From the NCBI RefSeq assembly GCF_023516575.1, contig NZ_JAMGBE010000004.1:36001-100000 (forward strand): a stretch of 64,000 nt of DNA, written 5' to 3'. Below are positions 36,505-46,845 of the stretch, piece after piece. Origin of the DNA: Sphingomonas hankyongi (lineage in GTDB: Bacteria > Pseudomonadota > Alphaproteobacteria > Sphingomonadales > Sphingomonadaceae). The translations under genes were made by a program, and so were the position numbers. The notes below the pieces were generated by a model. The model saw only the letters and a program-made list of their open reading frames with translations, was not told the DNA's origin and made no database searches. Numbering within the stretch: position 1 is the first letter of the stretch; every line of letters starts with the position of its first letter.

Positions 36505-37232
36505 TGGAACGCATCGTCTACGAACAGATGGCCGAGCTGGATCAGCGGCACTGGTGGTATCGCGCCCGTCGAGAGGTCCTTGCGGCGCTGATCCGCCGGC
36601 TCGCGCGCCCGCCGCGGGACGCCCGAGTGCTCGAGATCGGCTGCGGCACCGGTCATAATCTGACGATGCTTGGGGAGTTCGGGCGGGTCGATGCGCTGGA
36701 GCTGGACGAGCAGGCGCGGGGGGTCGCGGAGAAGCGGCTGGGCCGTTCCGTCATGAGCGCGCCGCTGCCCGAGATCGCGGGCGTGCCCGACGCTCATTAC
36801 GACCTGATCGGCGCTTTCGACGTTATCGAGCATATCGACCATGACGCGGCGGCGATCGCGACGATCTCGTCCAAGCTCAAGCCGGGAGGAAAGTTCGTGA
36901 TGACCGTTCCCGCGCATCAGTGGATGTGGTCGGCACATGACGTCGTGAATCATCACAAGCGGCGTTATTCGAAGCGTCAGCTACGTCGTCTGATCGACGA
37001 TTCCCCGTTGCGTCTCGAGAAGGTTGGCTATCTCAACAGCCTTCTGTTCCCGCTGGCCGTCGCGGAGCGCATGTCATCGAAGCTGCGCGGCAAGGACAAT
37101 GCCGACATCGCGCTTCCGCCGGCACCCTTGAACAAGGCGCTGGAGCGGGTCTTCGCGGCGGAGCGTCACTTGATCGGCAGGCTGCCGCTGAGCGCCGGGC
37201 TCTCCTTGTTCGCCGTCGCCTCGGCGATGTGA
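36504..37232 (+). CDS. Class I SAM-dependent methyltransferase
   Basis: 242 residues. The SAM motif is RVLEIGCGTGHNLTML, the acidic loop VDALELDEQARGVAEKR and motif IV DLIGAFDVIEHIDHD. The substrate region HQWMWSAHDVVNHHKRRYSKRQL is typical of methyltransferases clustered with glycosyltransferases. It overlaps the GtrA stop by one base. Its 3' end is antisense to the last 67 bases of the GT2 gene. Likely modifies a sugar or polyprenyl glycolipid (inference from context). Confidence 0.88.
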   Translation: MERIVYEQMAELDQRHWWYRARREVLAALIRRLARPPRDARVLEIGCGTGHNLTMLGEFGRVDALELDEQARGVAEKRLGRSVMSAPLPEIAGVPDAHYDLIGAFDVIEHIDHDAAAIATISSKLKPGGKFVMTVPAHQWMWSAHDVVNHHKRRYSKRQLRRLIDDSPLRLEKVGYLNSLLFPLAVAERMSSKLRGKDNADIALPPAPLNKALERVFAAERHLIGRLPLSAGLSLFAVASAM

Positions 37233-38179
37233 CCGAGCCGGCCGGGATTATGACCGTCGCCGGCAATCTCTTGCACTATGTATAAAGGCCGGCGCTTCGA
37301 TTCATTGTAGAGCCTGCCGATATATTCACCCATCAGCGCCAATACGAACATCTGAACGGCACCGAGCACGACCACTACTAACATCAGCGAGGTCCAGCCC
37401 GGGACGTTTCGTCCCACCGACCATGCATAGGCGATGTAGAGGATCAGGAGCACCGACCCGACGGACAATGCCAGGCCCGCGTGGCTGGCCAGCTTCAGCG
37501 GCGCCGACGAGAAGCCGGTCAGCGCGTCGAGCGCGAACCGGAACATCTTGTGGAACGGATATTTGGTCTCGCCCGCGAAACGCTCGGCGCGGTCATAGGC
37601 GAAGGGCACCTGCCGGAAGCCGATCCATGCCACCATGCCGCGAATGAACCGCGCCTGCTCGGGCATCGACAGCAAGGCATCCAGCGCGCGACGGCTCATC
37701 AGGCGGAAGTCGCCCGCGTCGAGCGGGATATCGACGTCCGTGGCACGAGACAGCAAGCGGTAGAAGCTATGCGCGGTAAAGCGCTTGAACGCGGTTTCGC
37801 CCGCCCGGCTCTTCCGCACACCGTAGACGACGTCCGCTTGCTGGTCCTGCATCGCTTGCATCATCGCCGGAAGCAGCTCCGGCGGATCCTGAAGGTCGGC
37901 GTCGATGATCAGGATATACGCGCCGCGGCAGAGATCGAGCCCGGCAGTCAGCGCCAACTGATGACCGTGATTGCGGGACAGGTTGACCGCCATCACGTGC
38001 GGATCGCCCGCAGCGATCTGCTGCATCAGCGACCAGCTCAAATCGCGGGAGCCATCATTGACGAGCACGATCTCGAAGTCCTCGCCAGCCGCAGCTTGCG
38101 CGGCCTTGGCCAGCCGCTCATGGAGCGCCGGCAAGCAGGCTTCTTCGTTGAAGCAGGGAACGACGATCGACAGCCTCAT
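37166..38179 (-). CDS. Polyprenyl-phosphate glycosyltransferase, GT2 family (GtrB/DPM1-like)
   Basis: 337 residues. The GT-A domain starts LSIVVPCFNEEACLPAL, with LVNDGSRD and the DxD region ILIIDADLQDPPELLP. ETAFKRFTAHSFYRLLS and the catalytic region DAGDFRLMSRRALDAL follow, then two C-terminal membrane helices. This layout matches enzymes moving sugar from a nucleotide onto undecaprenyl phosphate. The ATG at 38179 overlaps the upstream gene's stop (TGATG), coupling it to the large membrane protein gene. An extra open frame upstream overlaps that gene. Confidence 0.92.
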   Translation of the reverse strand: MRLSIVVPCFNEEACLPALHERLAKAAQAAAGEDFEIVLVNDGSRDLSWSLMQQIAAGDPHVMAVNLSRNHGHQLALTAGLDLCRGAYILIIDADLQDPPELLPAMMQAMQDQQADVVYGVRKSRAGETAFKRFTAHSFYRLLSRATDVDIPLDAGDFRLMSRRALDALLSMPEQARFIRGMVAWIGFRQVPFAYDRAERFAGETKYPFHKMFRFALDALTGFSSAPLKLASHAGLALSVGSVLLILYIAYAWSVGRNVPGWTSLMLVVVVLGAVQMFVLALMGEYIGRLYNESKRRPLYIVQEIAGDGHNPGRLGHIAEATANKESPALSGSLPIK

Positions 38180-39726
38180 CAGTGCAGCCGATAGAGTATG
38201 GAGCGGTCGTTGCGCCAGACCGGCGTGAGTCCCTCGACGAGATGCGGATCGACCGGCGGCGCGTTCAGCAGCCAAAGGTAATCGAACGCATCTCGCGGCA
38301 GTTGCGGCAAAGCCCTCTCAACGAACCAGCCGCCCCGGCCCCGACAGTAGGACGGCCGAGTGATCTGTGAGGGATCGGCCCTGAACTTCCCCGCCTGGTG
38401 ATATTTTAGGTCCAGCAGGTTCAGTCCCTCCATCACCCATTGATCGTTGGAGAAGCCCTCACGCCGAACGATGACCATCGCGCCCAGATGGCTGTTGCGC
38501 GGAAGCGCCCAGACGCGCCCGCATTCACCCTCGTCGGTGATCCATGCCACGCGAGCTCCCATGGGGATGTGATCGAGCGCCACCAGCTCGGCTTTCTGCT
38601 CGTTAGCCGCAATCGCCAGGCTGGCGGTGTTGGCCCCCAGACGGATGACGCAAAACGCCAACCCAGCGATCGCGAGCGTCCGGGCCAGGGGAGGGTAGGT
38701 CTCTCCCCTGGAACGGATCGCCAAAACCGCCGTGGCCAATACGTAGGGAAGCAATCGCATATCGGCGTAGGTCGATCCGAACACTGTTCGGGGAAGGATG
38801 AAGAAGCAGACCAGCAGCACGAAAGCGGTGAAGAGCAGGTTGCGGGAGAAGGTCAGCCGGCGGCTAATGAGGGCGGTGAGCAGGACCAGGCCGACGGCGC
38901 ACAAGGAGGCGATGTCGAACCAGTGCCAGCGGTCCCGAAGGACCATCTGCAAATACTTCCACTTGAAGTCCCAGTCGAACCAGCCGCGTGTCATGCCGCC
39001 GTGAGCCTCTCGACGCCAGGCGATGGTGATGAAGATGGGGATCGCCATGACCGACGCATGGAGCGCGGCGTTCACGCCCGAACGAAACCAGCCCCTGCCC
39101 TCGTCATGCTGACGGACCGCCTCCGCGGAGAAGCACAGGAGGCCAAGCATTCCCCAGCCGAAGGTGTGCGCGAAGAAGACGACGATTGAAATCGGGACGA
39201 AAAGGACCGCTCTCAGGCGGAGCTTCTTTCGCGCGCCCAGGTTAAGCCACAAGCCGAAAGCAAGAAAGGCAAGCGCGACCGACAGTGCGAAATTGACGAA
39301 GCCGAACATGAATGGGTGGCTGTAGGCGAAGGGCAGTGCGAACAGCGCCGTGGGCGGCACCCGGTGGTGCACTTCGTACGCGACCCACAGGAAGCCCGCC
39401 ACGGTCATCGGCGGGATGCACAGCACGATCAGCTTGACCGCGGTCTCGAGGCCGAGCAACCGGCCGAGCGGCATTACGAGCAGGTCAACGCCGAGGTTGC
39501 CGATCGCTGCCCAGTGAAAGCCGTAGTAGCGATGCAGCCAGGGCGAGCTGTCGATGTCGAGCTGAACGCGGTAGCGGCCCATGTGACCGAACAGGTCCAC
39601 CAGCGGCGGGATCGGCGGGTAGAGCAACGGGACCGTGGCAAGAAGGACCAGGGCCAGCATGAACCACGGCCGTTCCCACCATCCGATCGGTTCGCCGGTG
39701 CTCAGGTTGGTGGGGGGATTAAGCAT
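38179..39726 (-). CDS. Large polytopic membrane protein, probable GT-C glycosyltransferase
   Basis: 515 residues with about ten hydrophobic stretches and a soluble C-terminal domain of about 120 residues. The first periplasmic loop carries PPLVDLFGHMGRYRVQLDID and SPWLHRYYGFHW, acidic/aromatic features expected of GT-C enzymes; the family is not recognised outright. The gene overlaps the GT2 gene by one stop/start base, so the pair is coupled: GT2 would charge the lipid carrier and this protein transfer the sugar (inference). Confidence 0.72.
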   Translation of the reverse strand: MLNPPTNLSTGEPIGWWERPWFMLALVLLATVPLLYPPIPPLVDLFGHMGRYRVQLDIDSSPWLHRYYGFHWAAIGNLGVDLLVMPLGRLLGLETAVKLIVLCIPPMTVAGFLWVAYEVHHRVPPTALFALPFAYSHPFMFGFVNFALSVALAFLAFGLWLNLGARKKLRLRAVLFVPISIVVFFAHTFGWGMLGLLCFSAEAVRQHDEGRGWFRSGVNAALHASVMAIPIFITIAWRREAHGGMTRGWFDWDFKWKYLQMVLRDRWHWFDIASLCAVGLVLLTALISRRLTFSRNLLFTAFVLLVCFFILPRTVFGSTYADMRLLPYVLATAVLAIRSRGETYPPLARTLAIAGLAFCVIRLGANTASLAIAANEQKAELVALDHIPMGARVAWITDEGECGRVWALPRNSHLGAMVIVRREGFSNDQWVMEGLNLLDLKYHQAGKFRADPSQITRPSYCRGRGGWFVERALPQLPRDAFDYLWLLNAPPVDPHLVEGLTPVWRNDRSILYRLH

Positions 39727-39904
39727 TCTGCCCTGTTAAGTGCCGCCGGCCGTAATTAACCGGGCCGTTAGCAGCGAAAGGGAAGCGATAGCTAGAAGGG
39801 GATGCCTCGACCGCATGCGCGCTCCTGAACATTTTTGGTTAACGCTTTTCACCTAAGCCCTCTCCGAAAGCGTCAACAGGCGCGTGTGGGGGAATATCGC
39901 CTTT

Positions 39905-40951
39905 ATGTCAGTGGAGCCGAACAGCGCTTACTGGGCCGAGCAGCTCGTCACGCAACTGCCTCGGCCGCAGGACCAGCCGCGGCACACTCCCTTGCTGCTG
40001 TACGGAATATTGTGCTTTTCCGTTGGCCTTCTCGCTTATCTGACGGGCGTTCTGCTGGTGTTCCCGCGCTACCTGCTGGGCCTCCATGCGCAACTCGATC
40101 CCATCGCGGAATTGCTGGTCTGGTACAGCGGCATGCCGATCGTGCTCGGCCTCGGCCTCGCGCTCGTCGACCTGCTGGTCTTCCTCACGCGCAAAAAGCC
40201 CGCCGTACCCGTTCGCTACGATCCGGTGCAGACGCGCAAGGTCACGGTCGCGCTGACCGCCTATAATGACGAGGAAAGCATCACCGAAGCGGTGGAGGAT
40301 TTCCTTTCGCACCCGCTGGTGGCGCGCGTCATCGTCGTCAGCAACAATAGCAGCGATGCAACCTTCCCCCGAGCCGAAGCGGCCGGAGCGATCACGATCA
40401 ACGAGGAGGCGCCGGGATATGGCCGCTGCGTCTACCGCTGCCTGCGCGAAGCCGTTCGCTATACGGACACCGACTATGTCGTGCTTTGCGAGGGCGACCG
40501 GACGTTCCGCGCCTACGATGTCGAGAAGCTGCTCGCTTATGCCCCTCACGCCGACATCGTAAACGGCACCCGAATCGTCGAGCCGCTGCGCCATTACGTC
40601 ACGCAGCTCAGCACCTTCATGTATTACGGCAATCTTTTCGTCGGAAAGCTGCTCGAGGCCAAGCATCTGGGGCGGAGCACCATCACCGACGTTGGGACGA
40701 CCTACAAGCTGTGCCGGCGAGACTCGCTGATGCGGCTGCTGCCAAGGCTCGACCCGGCCGTGAACCTGGAGTTCAACGCGCATTTCCTCGACACTGCGCT
40801 GGGTACAGGCCAAGTTCTGCTGGAATGCCCGATCACCTTCCATCCCCGAGTAGGGGTGAGCAAGGGCGGGAACGTCAACAATTGGCGGGGCTTCACCGTC
40901 GGAACGCGCATGATCATGGGCCTGGTGTTCGGATGGAAGCGGCTCGCGTGA
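39905..40951 (+). CDS. Membrane-anchored glycosyltransferase, GT2 family
   Basis: 348 residues. Two N-terminal membrane helices (LLYGILCFSVGLLAYLTGVLLVF and PIVLGLGLALVDLLVFL) precede a GT-A catalytic domain. That domain begins KVTVALTAYNDEESITEAV, with VSNNSSD and an acidic VVLCEGDRTF in place of a classical DxD. GLVFGWKRLA ends it. The ATG at 39905 is chosen, with a GGGGGAA stretch about 11 bases before; an in-frame GTG at 39884 is an alternative. The stop overlaps the next gene (GTGA). Confidence 0.88.
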   Translation: MSVEPNSAYWAEQLVTQLPRPQDQPRHTPLLLYGILCFSVGLLAYLTGVLLVFPRYLLGLHAQLDPIAELLVWYSGMPIVLGLGLALVDLLVFLTRKKPAVPVRYDPVQTRKVTVALTAYNDEESITEAVEDFLSHPLVARVIVVSNNSSDATFPRAEAAGAITINEEAPGYGRCVYRCLREAVRYTDTDYVVLCEGDRTFRAYDVEKLLAYAPHADIVNGTRIVEPLRHYVTQLSTFMYYGNLFVGKLLEAKHLGRSTITDVGTTYKLCRRDSLMRLLPRLDPAVNLEFNAHFLDTALGTGQVLLECPITFHPRVGVSKGGNVNNWRGFTVGTRMIMGLVFGWKRLA

Positions 40952-41586
40952 TCGAGGGCTATCACGATACGCGGCTCGCCCATGACCCGCGACGCGACAC
41001 CGTCTGGAAAGCGCTTTGGCGTTACTACTTCCGCCATCGCGTGAGGCCTTCGGACACCGTCCTCGACCTCGGCTGCGGCTACGGCGATTTCATCAACAAC
41101 GTGGTCGCGAAACGGCGCATCGCGCTCGATCTCTGGCCCGGCTTCGAGCGGCATCTCGATGAGGATGTCGAAGCTGTTGTGGCGCCCGTCAGCGACCTGT
41201 CCAAAATCGCCGCGAGTGTCGATTTCGCATTCGCGAGCAACTTGTTCGAGCACGTCACGCAGGATGAATTCGCGGCTGCGCTGGCAAGCCTTCGCGAAAA
41301 GCTTTCGCCCGACGGATCGCTGACGATCCTCCAGCCGAACTATCGCTACGCCTATCGTGAATATTTTGACGATTACACCCACGTCAGCATCTATTCGCAC
41401 ATCAGCCTGTGCGATTTCCTCGCGGCGAACGGCTTCGAGCCCGTCGAAGTGCGGCCGCGATTCCTGCCGCTCACGGTGAAGTCTCGACTTCCGACCTGGA
41501 GCCCCCTGATCGGGCTTTATCTCAACTCTCCGGTAAAGCCCCTGGGCAAGCAGATGCTGGTCCGCGCGCGCCCGATACGGCGATGA
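40948..41586 (+). CDS. Class I SAM-dependent methyltransferase
   Basis: 212 residues from the GTG at 40948, which forms a GTGA overlap with the GT2 stop; an ATG at 40933 is an alternative. SAM motif TVLDLGCGYGDFINNVV, motif IV FAFASNLFEHVTQDEF and SLTILQPNYRYAYREYFDDYTH. The last resembles sugar O-methyltransferases of polysaccharide clusters. Its stop overlaps the next gene by four bases (ATGA). Target inferred from context only. Confidence 0.88.
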   Translation: MIEGYHDTRLAHDPRRDTVWKALWRYYFRHRVRPSDTVLDLGCGYGDFINNVVAKRRIALDLWPGFERHLDEDVEAVVAPVSDLSKIAASVDFAFASNLFEHVTQDEFAAALASLREKLSPDGSLTILQPNYRYAYREYFDDYTHVSIYSHISLCDFLAANGFEPVEVRPRFLPLTVKSRLPTWSPLIGLYLNSPVKPLGKQMLVRARPIRR

Positions 41587-43118
41587 ACGCGCCGACCACC
41601 TTCAAGCCGGTCGAGACGCAAGCTGCGATCACGGCGCCTCGAATAGCGATCGGACTGCTCCTGGCCATTCTCGTCTACCGCTTCGCTTTATTTGCGGCGT
41701 CGGGCATCGGCGCTGTCGGATATCCGTGGGAGCTCGATTACGGTGAAGGCATCGTCTGGCAGCAGATGCGCCTCATTTTCACCGATCAGGCATACGGGCC
41801 GATCGACCATTTCCCGGCAATCGTCTTCCACTATCCTCCGCTCTACCACGCCCTAACATCCGTAACCGCCAGCGCCCTCGGGACCGACGAGCTCGGCACG
41901 GGACGCGCGATCGCACTTCTCTCGACGCTCGCTTCAGCCATCGCCTCGGGGTTCCTCGTCAACCAGCTGCTCAAGGAACGCGCGCCATCCATGCGGCGCC
42001 TGTGCTCCTGCATCGCCGGGCTGCTGGTGTTCACCACGGTGCCGGTCATCCACTGGGCTGCGCTGATGCGAGTCGACATGCTCGCCATTGCGCTCAGCCT
42101 GTTCGGACTCCTCTTTACCTTCAAGGCGCTCGAACGCCCGCAGCTGATCCATGTCGCGTCGCTGCTTTTCGTCGCCGCGGTGTACACCAAGCAGACGTCG
42201 ATTGCGGCGCCCGCAGCCGCCTTTGCGGTGTTGCTGGCGGCCCGCCCCAGGCTTGCGTTCAAAGGCGTCGCGGGATGCGCTCTCCTCGGGCTTGCGGTGT
42301 TGGCGACCCTCAGTTGGGCCACGGATGGCGGGTTCTTCCGCCATATCTTCCTTTACAACGTCAATCGCACCGACCTCAGCCGACTGTCGGCCATCGTCTA
42401 TGCCGGCACGCTGCACCTGTTCTTCATCGCGGTTGCCGCATTCGTTCTAGCGCGGCGCACAATCGAGCTGTGGAGAAGGTATCGCGGAACGCAGCATCGG
42501 CTCGCGGACAGCAATTCCGACACGCGGTTCCTGATTGCGCTCGCCTACGCGCTCACAACGACTGCGATGCTCGTTCTGGTCGCGAAGTCCGGATCGAGCA
42601 TCAATTATTTCCTCGAATGGTTCTTCGCCATGAGCCTGTTCGCAGCGATGGGACCGGCGGAATTCAGTCATCGCGCCAAATCCCAACTGCAATCGGCAGC
42701 GGCGATCGGCATACCGGCGGCTCTTGCGCTGCACGCCTGGTTCGTGCCGTTGCCGCGTTCGGGCTATGATGCCAACAGCGAACGCGGGCAGGCACTTGCG
42801 GCATTGTCCCGCGAGATCGCCGCCGCCGACAAACCGGTAATATCGGACGACATGGTCCTTCTGCTCCGCAGCGGAAAACCAGTGCTTTGGGAGCCAGCGA
42901 TCTTTGCCGAGCTCGCAAGCACGGGAGACTGGGACGAACGGCCGTTCGTTCGGCGAATCCGCAATCGCGAATTCGCGTTCTTCGTGACCTGGGGCCAGCG
43001 CGGCTTCGATCGCTTCGATGAGCGATACAATCCCGCTGTGGCGGACGCGATCGATGCGGCCTATCCGATCAAGCAGCGCGCCGCCGGCCTGATCGTCCAT
43101 CGCACTGCAGCGCGTTAG
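41583..43118 (+). CDS. Polytopic membrane protein, probable GT-C glycosyltransferase
   Basis: 511 residues. First membrane helix IAIGLLLAILVYRFALFAA, then the loop YPWELDYGEGIVWQQMRLIF with an acidic motif as in PMT/ArnT-type GT-C enzymes and HFPAIVFHYPPLYHAL. About ten membrane spans follow, and a soluble C-terminal domain of about 110 residues. The ATG at 41583 overlaps the methyltransferase stop. Third such protein in the island. Donor and acceptor unknown; a lipid-linked sugar donor is inferred. Confidence 0.8.
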   Translation: MNAPTTFKPVETQAAITAPRIAIGLLLAILVYRFALFAASGIGAVGYPWELDYGEGIVWQQMRLIFTDQAYGPIDHFPAIVFHYPPLYHALTSVTASALGTDELGTGRAIALLSTLASAIASGFLVNQLLKERAPSMRRLCSCIAGLLVFTTVPVIHWAALMRVDMLAIALSLFGLLFTFKALERPQLIHVASLLFVAAVYTKQTSIAAPAAAFAVLLAARPRLAFKGVAGCALLGLAVLATLSWATDGGFFRHIFLYNVNRTDLSRLSAIVYAGTLHLFFIAVAAFVLARRTIELWRRYRGTQHRLADSNSDTRFLIALAYALTTTAMLVLVAKSGSSINYFLEWFFAMSLFAAMGPAEFSHRAKSQLQSAAAIGIPAALALHAWFVPLPRSGYDANSERGQALAALSREIAAADKPVISDDMVLLLRSGKPVLWEPAIFAELASTGDWDERPFVRRIRNREFAFFVTWGQRGFDRFDERYNPAVADAIDAAYPIKQRAAGLIVHRTAAR

Positions 43119-43191
43119 GGCTGTTCAACCCGAATACAGCTTAACAACGGTAATCCTCCCCTCGACAAACATTCCCGTGGAGGAGTTTCAG

Positions 43192-43890
43192 ATGAAAAAG
43201 TTCTTGCTCGGCGGCGCCGCCGCGGCAGCGGTCGTCGCCTTCACCCCCGCCCTCGCACAAACACCGCCGGCGCAGGGGCCAAAGGCTTGGCAGATGAAAG
43301 TGGAGAATCGCGCCGAGGTACAGGAGCATGCGGCGAAGATGTTCGCGCGGCTCGATGCAAACCGCGACGGCTTCCTAACCCAGGCCGAAGCCGATGCAGC
43401 GCGCGCGCAACGTGCGGAGAAGCGGGAGCAGCGCGCCGAAAAGCGCGATGCGCGCCGCGACCCGGCTAAGATGTTCGCCCGGCTCGACACGAACAAGGAC
43501 GGCAAGATCACTCAGGCCGAGGCGGACGCCGCGCGCAGCGCCCGCATGGTGGCAAAGGGCGGTCAGCCGGCACAAGCGCATGCGACCGCCATGGGTGGGT
43601 TGTTCGCGCGCGCCGACACCAACAAGGATGGCGTCATCACGCGCGCGGAGTTCGATGCCGCCCCGCACCCGCAGCGGGGCGAGATGCGGCATGCCGGCCT
43701 CCGCGGCGGCCATGAAGGCGCGATGTTCGGGATGGCCGACGCCAACAAGGACGGCCGTGTTTCGCTCGCCGAAATGCAGCAGACGGCTCTGCAGCACTTC
43801 GATCGCGCTGACCTCAATCATGACGGCAAGGTGACGCCCGAAGAGCGCAGGCAGGCGTGGCAGCAAATGCGGGCTCAGCACAAAAGCTGA
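43192..43890 (+). CDS. Exported EF-hand calcium-binding protein
   Basis: 232 residues with a signal peptide (KKFLLGGAAAAAVVAFTPALA) and five EF-hand loops: DANRDGFLTQAE, DTNKDGKITQAE, DTNKDGVITRAE, DANKDGRVSLAE and DLNHDGKVTPEE. The first two are separated by a basic/acidic helix of RAEKREQRAEKRDARR type. Strong Shine-Dalgarno GGAGGAG precedes the ATG at 43192; an in-frame start at 43177 lies inside it. Probably a periplasmic calcium buffer or sensor. A rho-independent terminator follows. Confidence 0.92.
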   Translation: MKKFLLGGAAAAAVVAFTPALAQTPPAQGPKAWQMKVENRAEVQEHAAKMFARLDANRDGFLTQAEADAARAQRAEKREQRAEKRDARRDPAKMFARLDTNKDGKITQAEADAARSARMVAKGGQPAQAHATAMGGLFARADTNKDGVITRAEFDAAPHPQRGEMRHAGLRGGHEGAMFGMADANKDGRVSLAEMQQTALQHFDRADLNHDGKVTPEERRQAWQQMRAQHKS

Positions 43891-43909
43891 TCGTCAGAAC
43901 AAGGACTCG

Positions 43910-43944
43910 AAAGGGCTCGGCAGACGGCTGCCGGGCCCTTTTTA
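43910..43944 (+). terminator. Rho-independent terminator after the EF-hand gene
   Basis: Hairpin AAAGGGCTCGGCAG (43910-43923), loop ACGG (43924-43927), CTGCCGGGCCCTT (43928-43940), then TTT. Only one mismatch (T/G) lies in the stem. The T-run overlaps the stop codon of the convergent cyclopropane synthase gene. It may act in both directions, but the plus-strand T-run favours the EF-hand gene. Confidence 0.85.
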
Positions 43945-45225
43945 CTTTGCGAGCTCCGGCACCTCCGAGCGGCGCTTGCGCGGTGACGGCCTTTTCGGCT
44001 GATCGAGCGCCGCCGAGCGATATCGTTCCTCCGCCTCAGCCATGTAGTCGCGCGTGATCGGAAGCGCGCGCCGGTCCCGGACATATTGGACCTGGTAATT
44101 GCAGGCGGCGCCGGTCTCGAACATCACGATGCCGCCAGCGAGATAATATTCCCACATGCGGAAGAAGCGCGCGTCGTACATCGCCTCGATCTCCGCCCTG
44201 CGTGCGGTCGCGCGCTTCAGCCAGTGACGCAAGGTGTAGGCGTAATGCAGCCGCAGATTTTCGACATCGCTGGCGATAAGCCGCGCCTTCTCGCTCGCAG
44301 CCGTCATCTGGCTGAGCGAGGGCAAATGATAACCGGGGAAGATATATTTGTCGGTGAACGGGTCCGGCCCCTTCGACACCTCGCCGAGCTTGCCGATCGT
44401 GTGCAGCAGCATCACGCCCTGAGGCTTCAGAAGCTCGCGGCATTTCTCAAAGAATTCATCGTAATGCGCTGCGCCGACATGCTCGAACATGCCGACCGAA
44501 ACGATGCGATCGAACTGCTCGTCGAGCTTGCGATAATCGATGAGCTCGAACTTCACACGGTCGGCGACGCCGGCTTCCGAAGCGCGCTTGCGCGCGATCT
44601 CAAGCTGCCGTTCGGAGAGGGTGACACCAAGCACGTCGACCCCCGCCACCTTGTTCAGGTAGAGGGCCATCCCGCCCCAGCCACAGCCGATGTCGAGGAC
44701 GCGCATGCCCGGTTCGAGCGCAAGCTTGGCCGCGATGTGGGCTTTCTTGTCGGACTGCGCCTGTTCGAGGCTGTTGGCCGGGTCCGTGAAATAAGCGCAG
44801 CTGTATTGCTTGTCCTCGTCGAGGAAGAGCTCGTACAATTCATCCTTCAGGTCGTAGTGATGAGCGACGTTGCGGCGAGCGCGCTTGAGGTCGTTGCGCC
44901 TGAACAGCCTCAGCAGCTTGGTCTTGCGCTTGTTGAGCGCCTTCCGCTGTCCGCCGCTGTCCTCCCAGCGATTGGGGCTGAGCACCAGCTCCATCAGATC
45001 GAGGATCGTGCCGTCCTCGATGATGAGGCGCCCGTCCATATAGGCCTCGCCGACCGCGAGCTTCGGGCGGCGGACGATCTGGAGAGCAGTTTTCCGATCG
45101 GTCAGGCGCACCGTCAGGTGACGGCCGCCGCCGGGCCCGAATGTCTCGGGCGGTCTTCCCGGCATCGATACGGTCAGGCTGCCGCTTGGAAGCAGCTTCT
45201 CGATTAAGCGCCCGATGACTGCCAT
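43942..45225 (-). CDS. cfa: Cyclopropane-fatty-acyl-phospholipid synthase family methyltransferase
   Basis: SAM-dependent enzyme adding a methylene bridge to unsaturated acyl chains of membrane phospholipids, usually in stationary phase or stress. 427 residues. The central domain carries ARRNVAHHYDLKDELYELFLD, the SAM motif VLDIGCGWGGMALYLN, EHVGAAHYDEFFEKCRELL, FPGYHLPSLSQM and the C-terminal FFRMWEYYLAGG. The N-terminal 100 residues form the usual helical domain. The start is the ATG at 45225, divergent from the flavin reductase gene (95 bases between). Confidence 0.94.
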   Translation of the reverse strand: MAVIGRLIEKLLPSGSLTVSMPGRPPETFGPGGGRHLTVRLTDRKTALQIVRRPKLAVGEAYMDGRLIIEDGTILDLMELVLSPNRWEDSGGQRKALNKRKTKLLRLFRRNDLKRARRNVAHHYDLKDELYELFLDEDKQYSCAYFTDPANSLEQAQSDKKAHIAAKLALEPGMRVLDIGCGWGGMALYLNKVAGVDVLGVTLSERQLEIARKRASEAGVADRVKFELIDYRKLDEQFDRIVSVGMFEHVGAAHYDEFFEKCRELLKPQGVMLLHTIGKLGEVSKGPDPFTDKYIFPGYHLPSLSQMTAASEKARLIASDVENLRLHYAYTLRHWLKRATARRAEIEAMYDARFFRMWEYYLAGGIVMFETGAACNYQVQYVRDRRALPITRDYMAEAEERYRSAALDQPKRPSPRKRRSEVPELAK

Positions 45226-45320
45226 CTCGTTTATCCTTTGCTCGCCGAGACCGTGCCACGCGACCGCCAGGCCCGCAACTGAAGTGGCGCTTGGTACGCA
45301 TGCCGCTATAGCAGCCGGCG

Positions 45321-45832
45321 ATGGCCGACCAGCCGAACAGGCAAGAATATCGCAGCGGGCATGACCTGCGCACCCTGCGCGATGCGCTGGGCTGCTTCGC
45401 GACGGGGGTTACGGTCGTTACCTGCCTCGCCGAGAATGGGAAGCCGGCCGGGCTTACCGTGAATAGCTTCACCTCCGTCTCGCTCGACCCGCCTCTGCTG
45501 CTCGTCTGCCTGGCAAAGAAGGCGGCCAGCGCGGAGGCGCTGATCGCGGCCTCGCATTTCGCGGTGAACGTGCTGCAGACCGGCCAGCAGCCTGCCTCGA
45601 TCCGGTTTTCGACGCGCGACGAGGACCGGTTCGGCGCCACGTCCTGGTCATGCGGGGAGGCGGGGGCGCCGATCCTCAAGGACTCGCTCGGCGTCTTCGA
45701 ATGCGAGCGGTTCGGAGTGCATGACGGCGGCGACCATCACATCCTGGTCGGGCGGGTGGTCAAGGCCAGCTTCGATGCGACGCTGGATCCGCTGCTCTAT
45801 TTCCGCGGGAAATACCGGCGGCTGCACTTCGA

Positions 45833-45836
<4 letters not shown>
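45321..45836 (+). CDS. Flavin reductase family protein
   Basis: 171 residues, FMN-binding split-barrel fold. LRTLRDALGCFATGVTVVTC, GLTVNSFTSVSLDPPLLLVCL and FAVNVLQTGQQ are family marks, and GDHHILVGRVV is the conserved C-terminal His region. It reduces FMN with NAD(P)H, often for a two-component monooxygenase; none lies adjacent. Its stop overlaps the stop of the convergent DUF808 gene by four bases (TTAG). Confidence 0.93.
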
Positions 45837-46789
<953 letters not shown>

Positions 46790-46845
46790 GGCGGCCGCCC
46801 TAGGCGAACTTGCGGTTGCCGCGCAATTCGCGCATCGCGCGCCGC

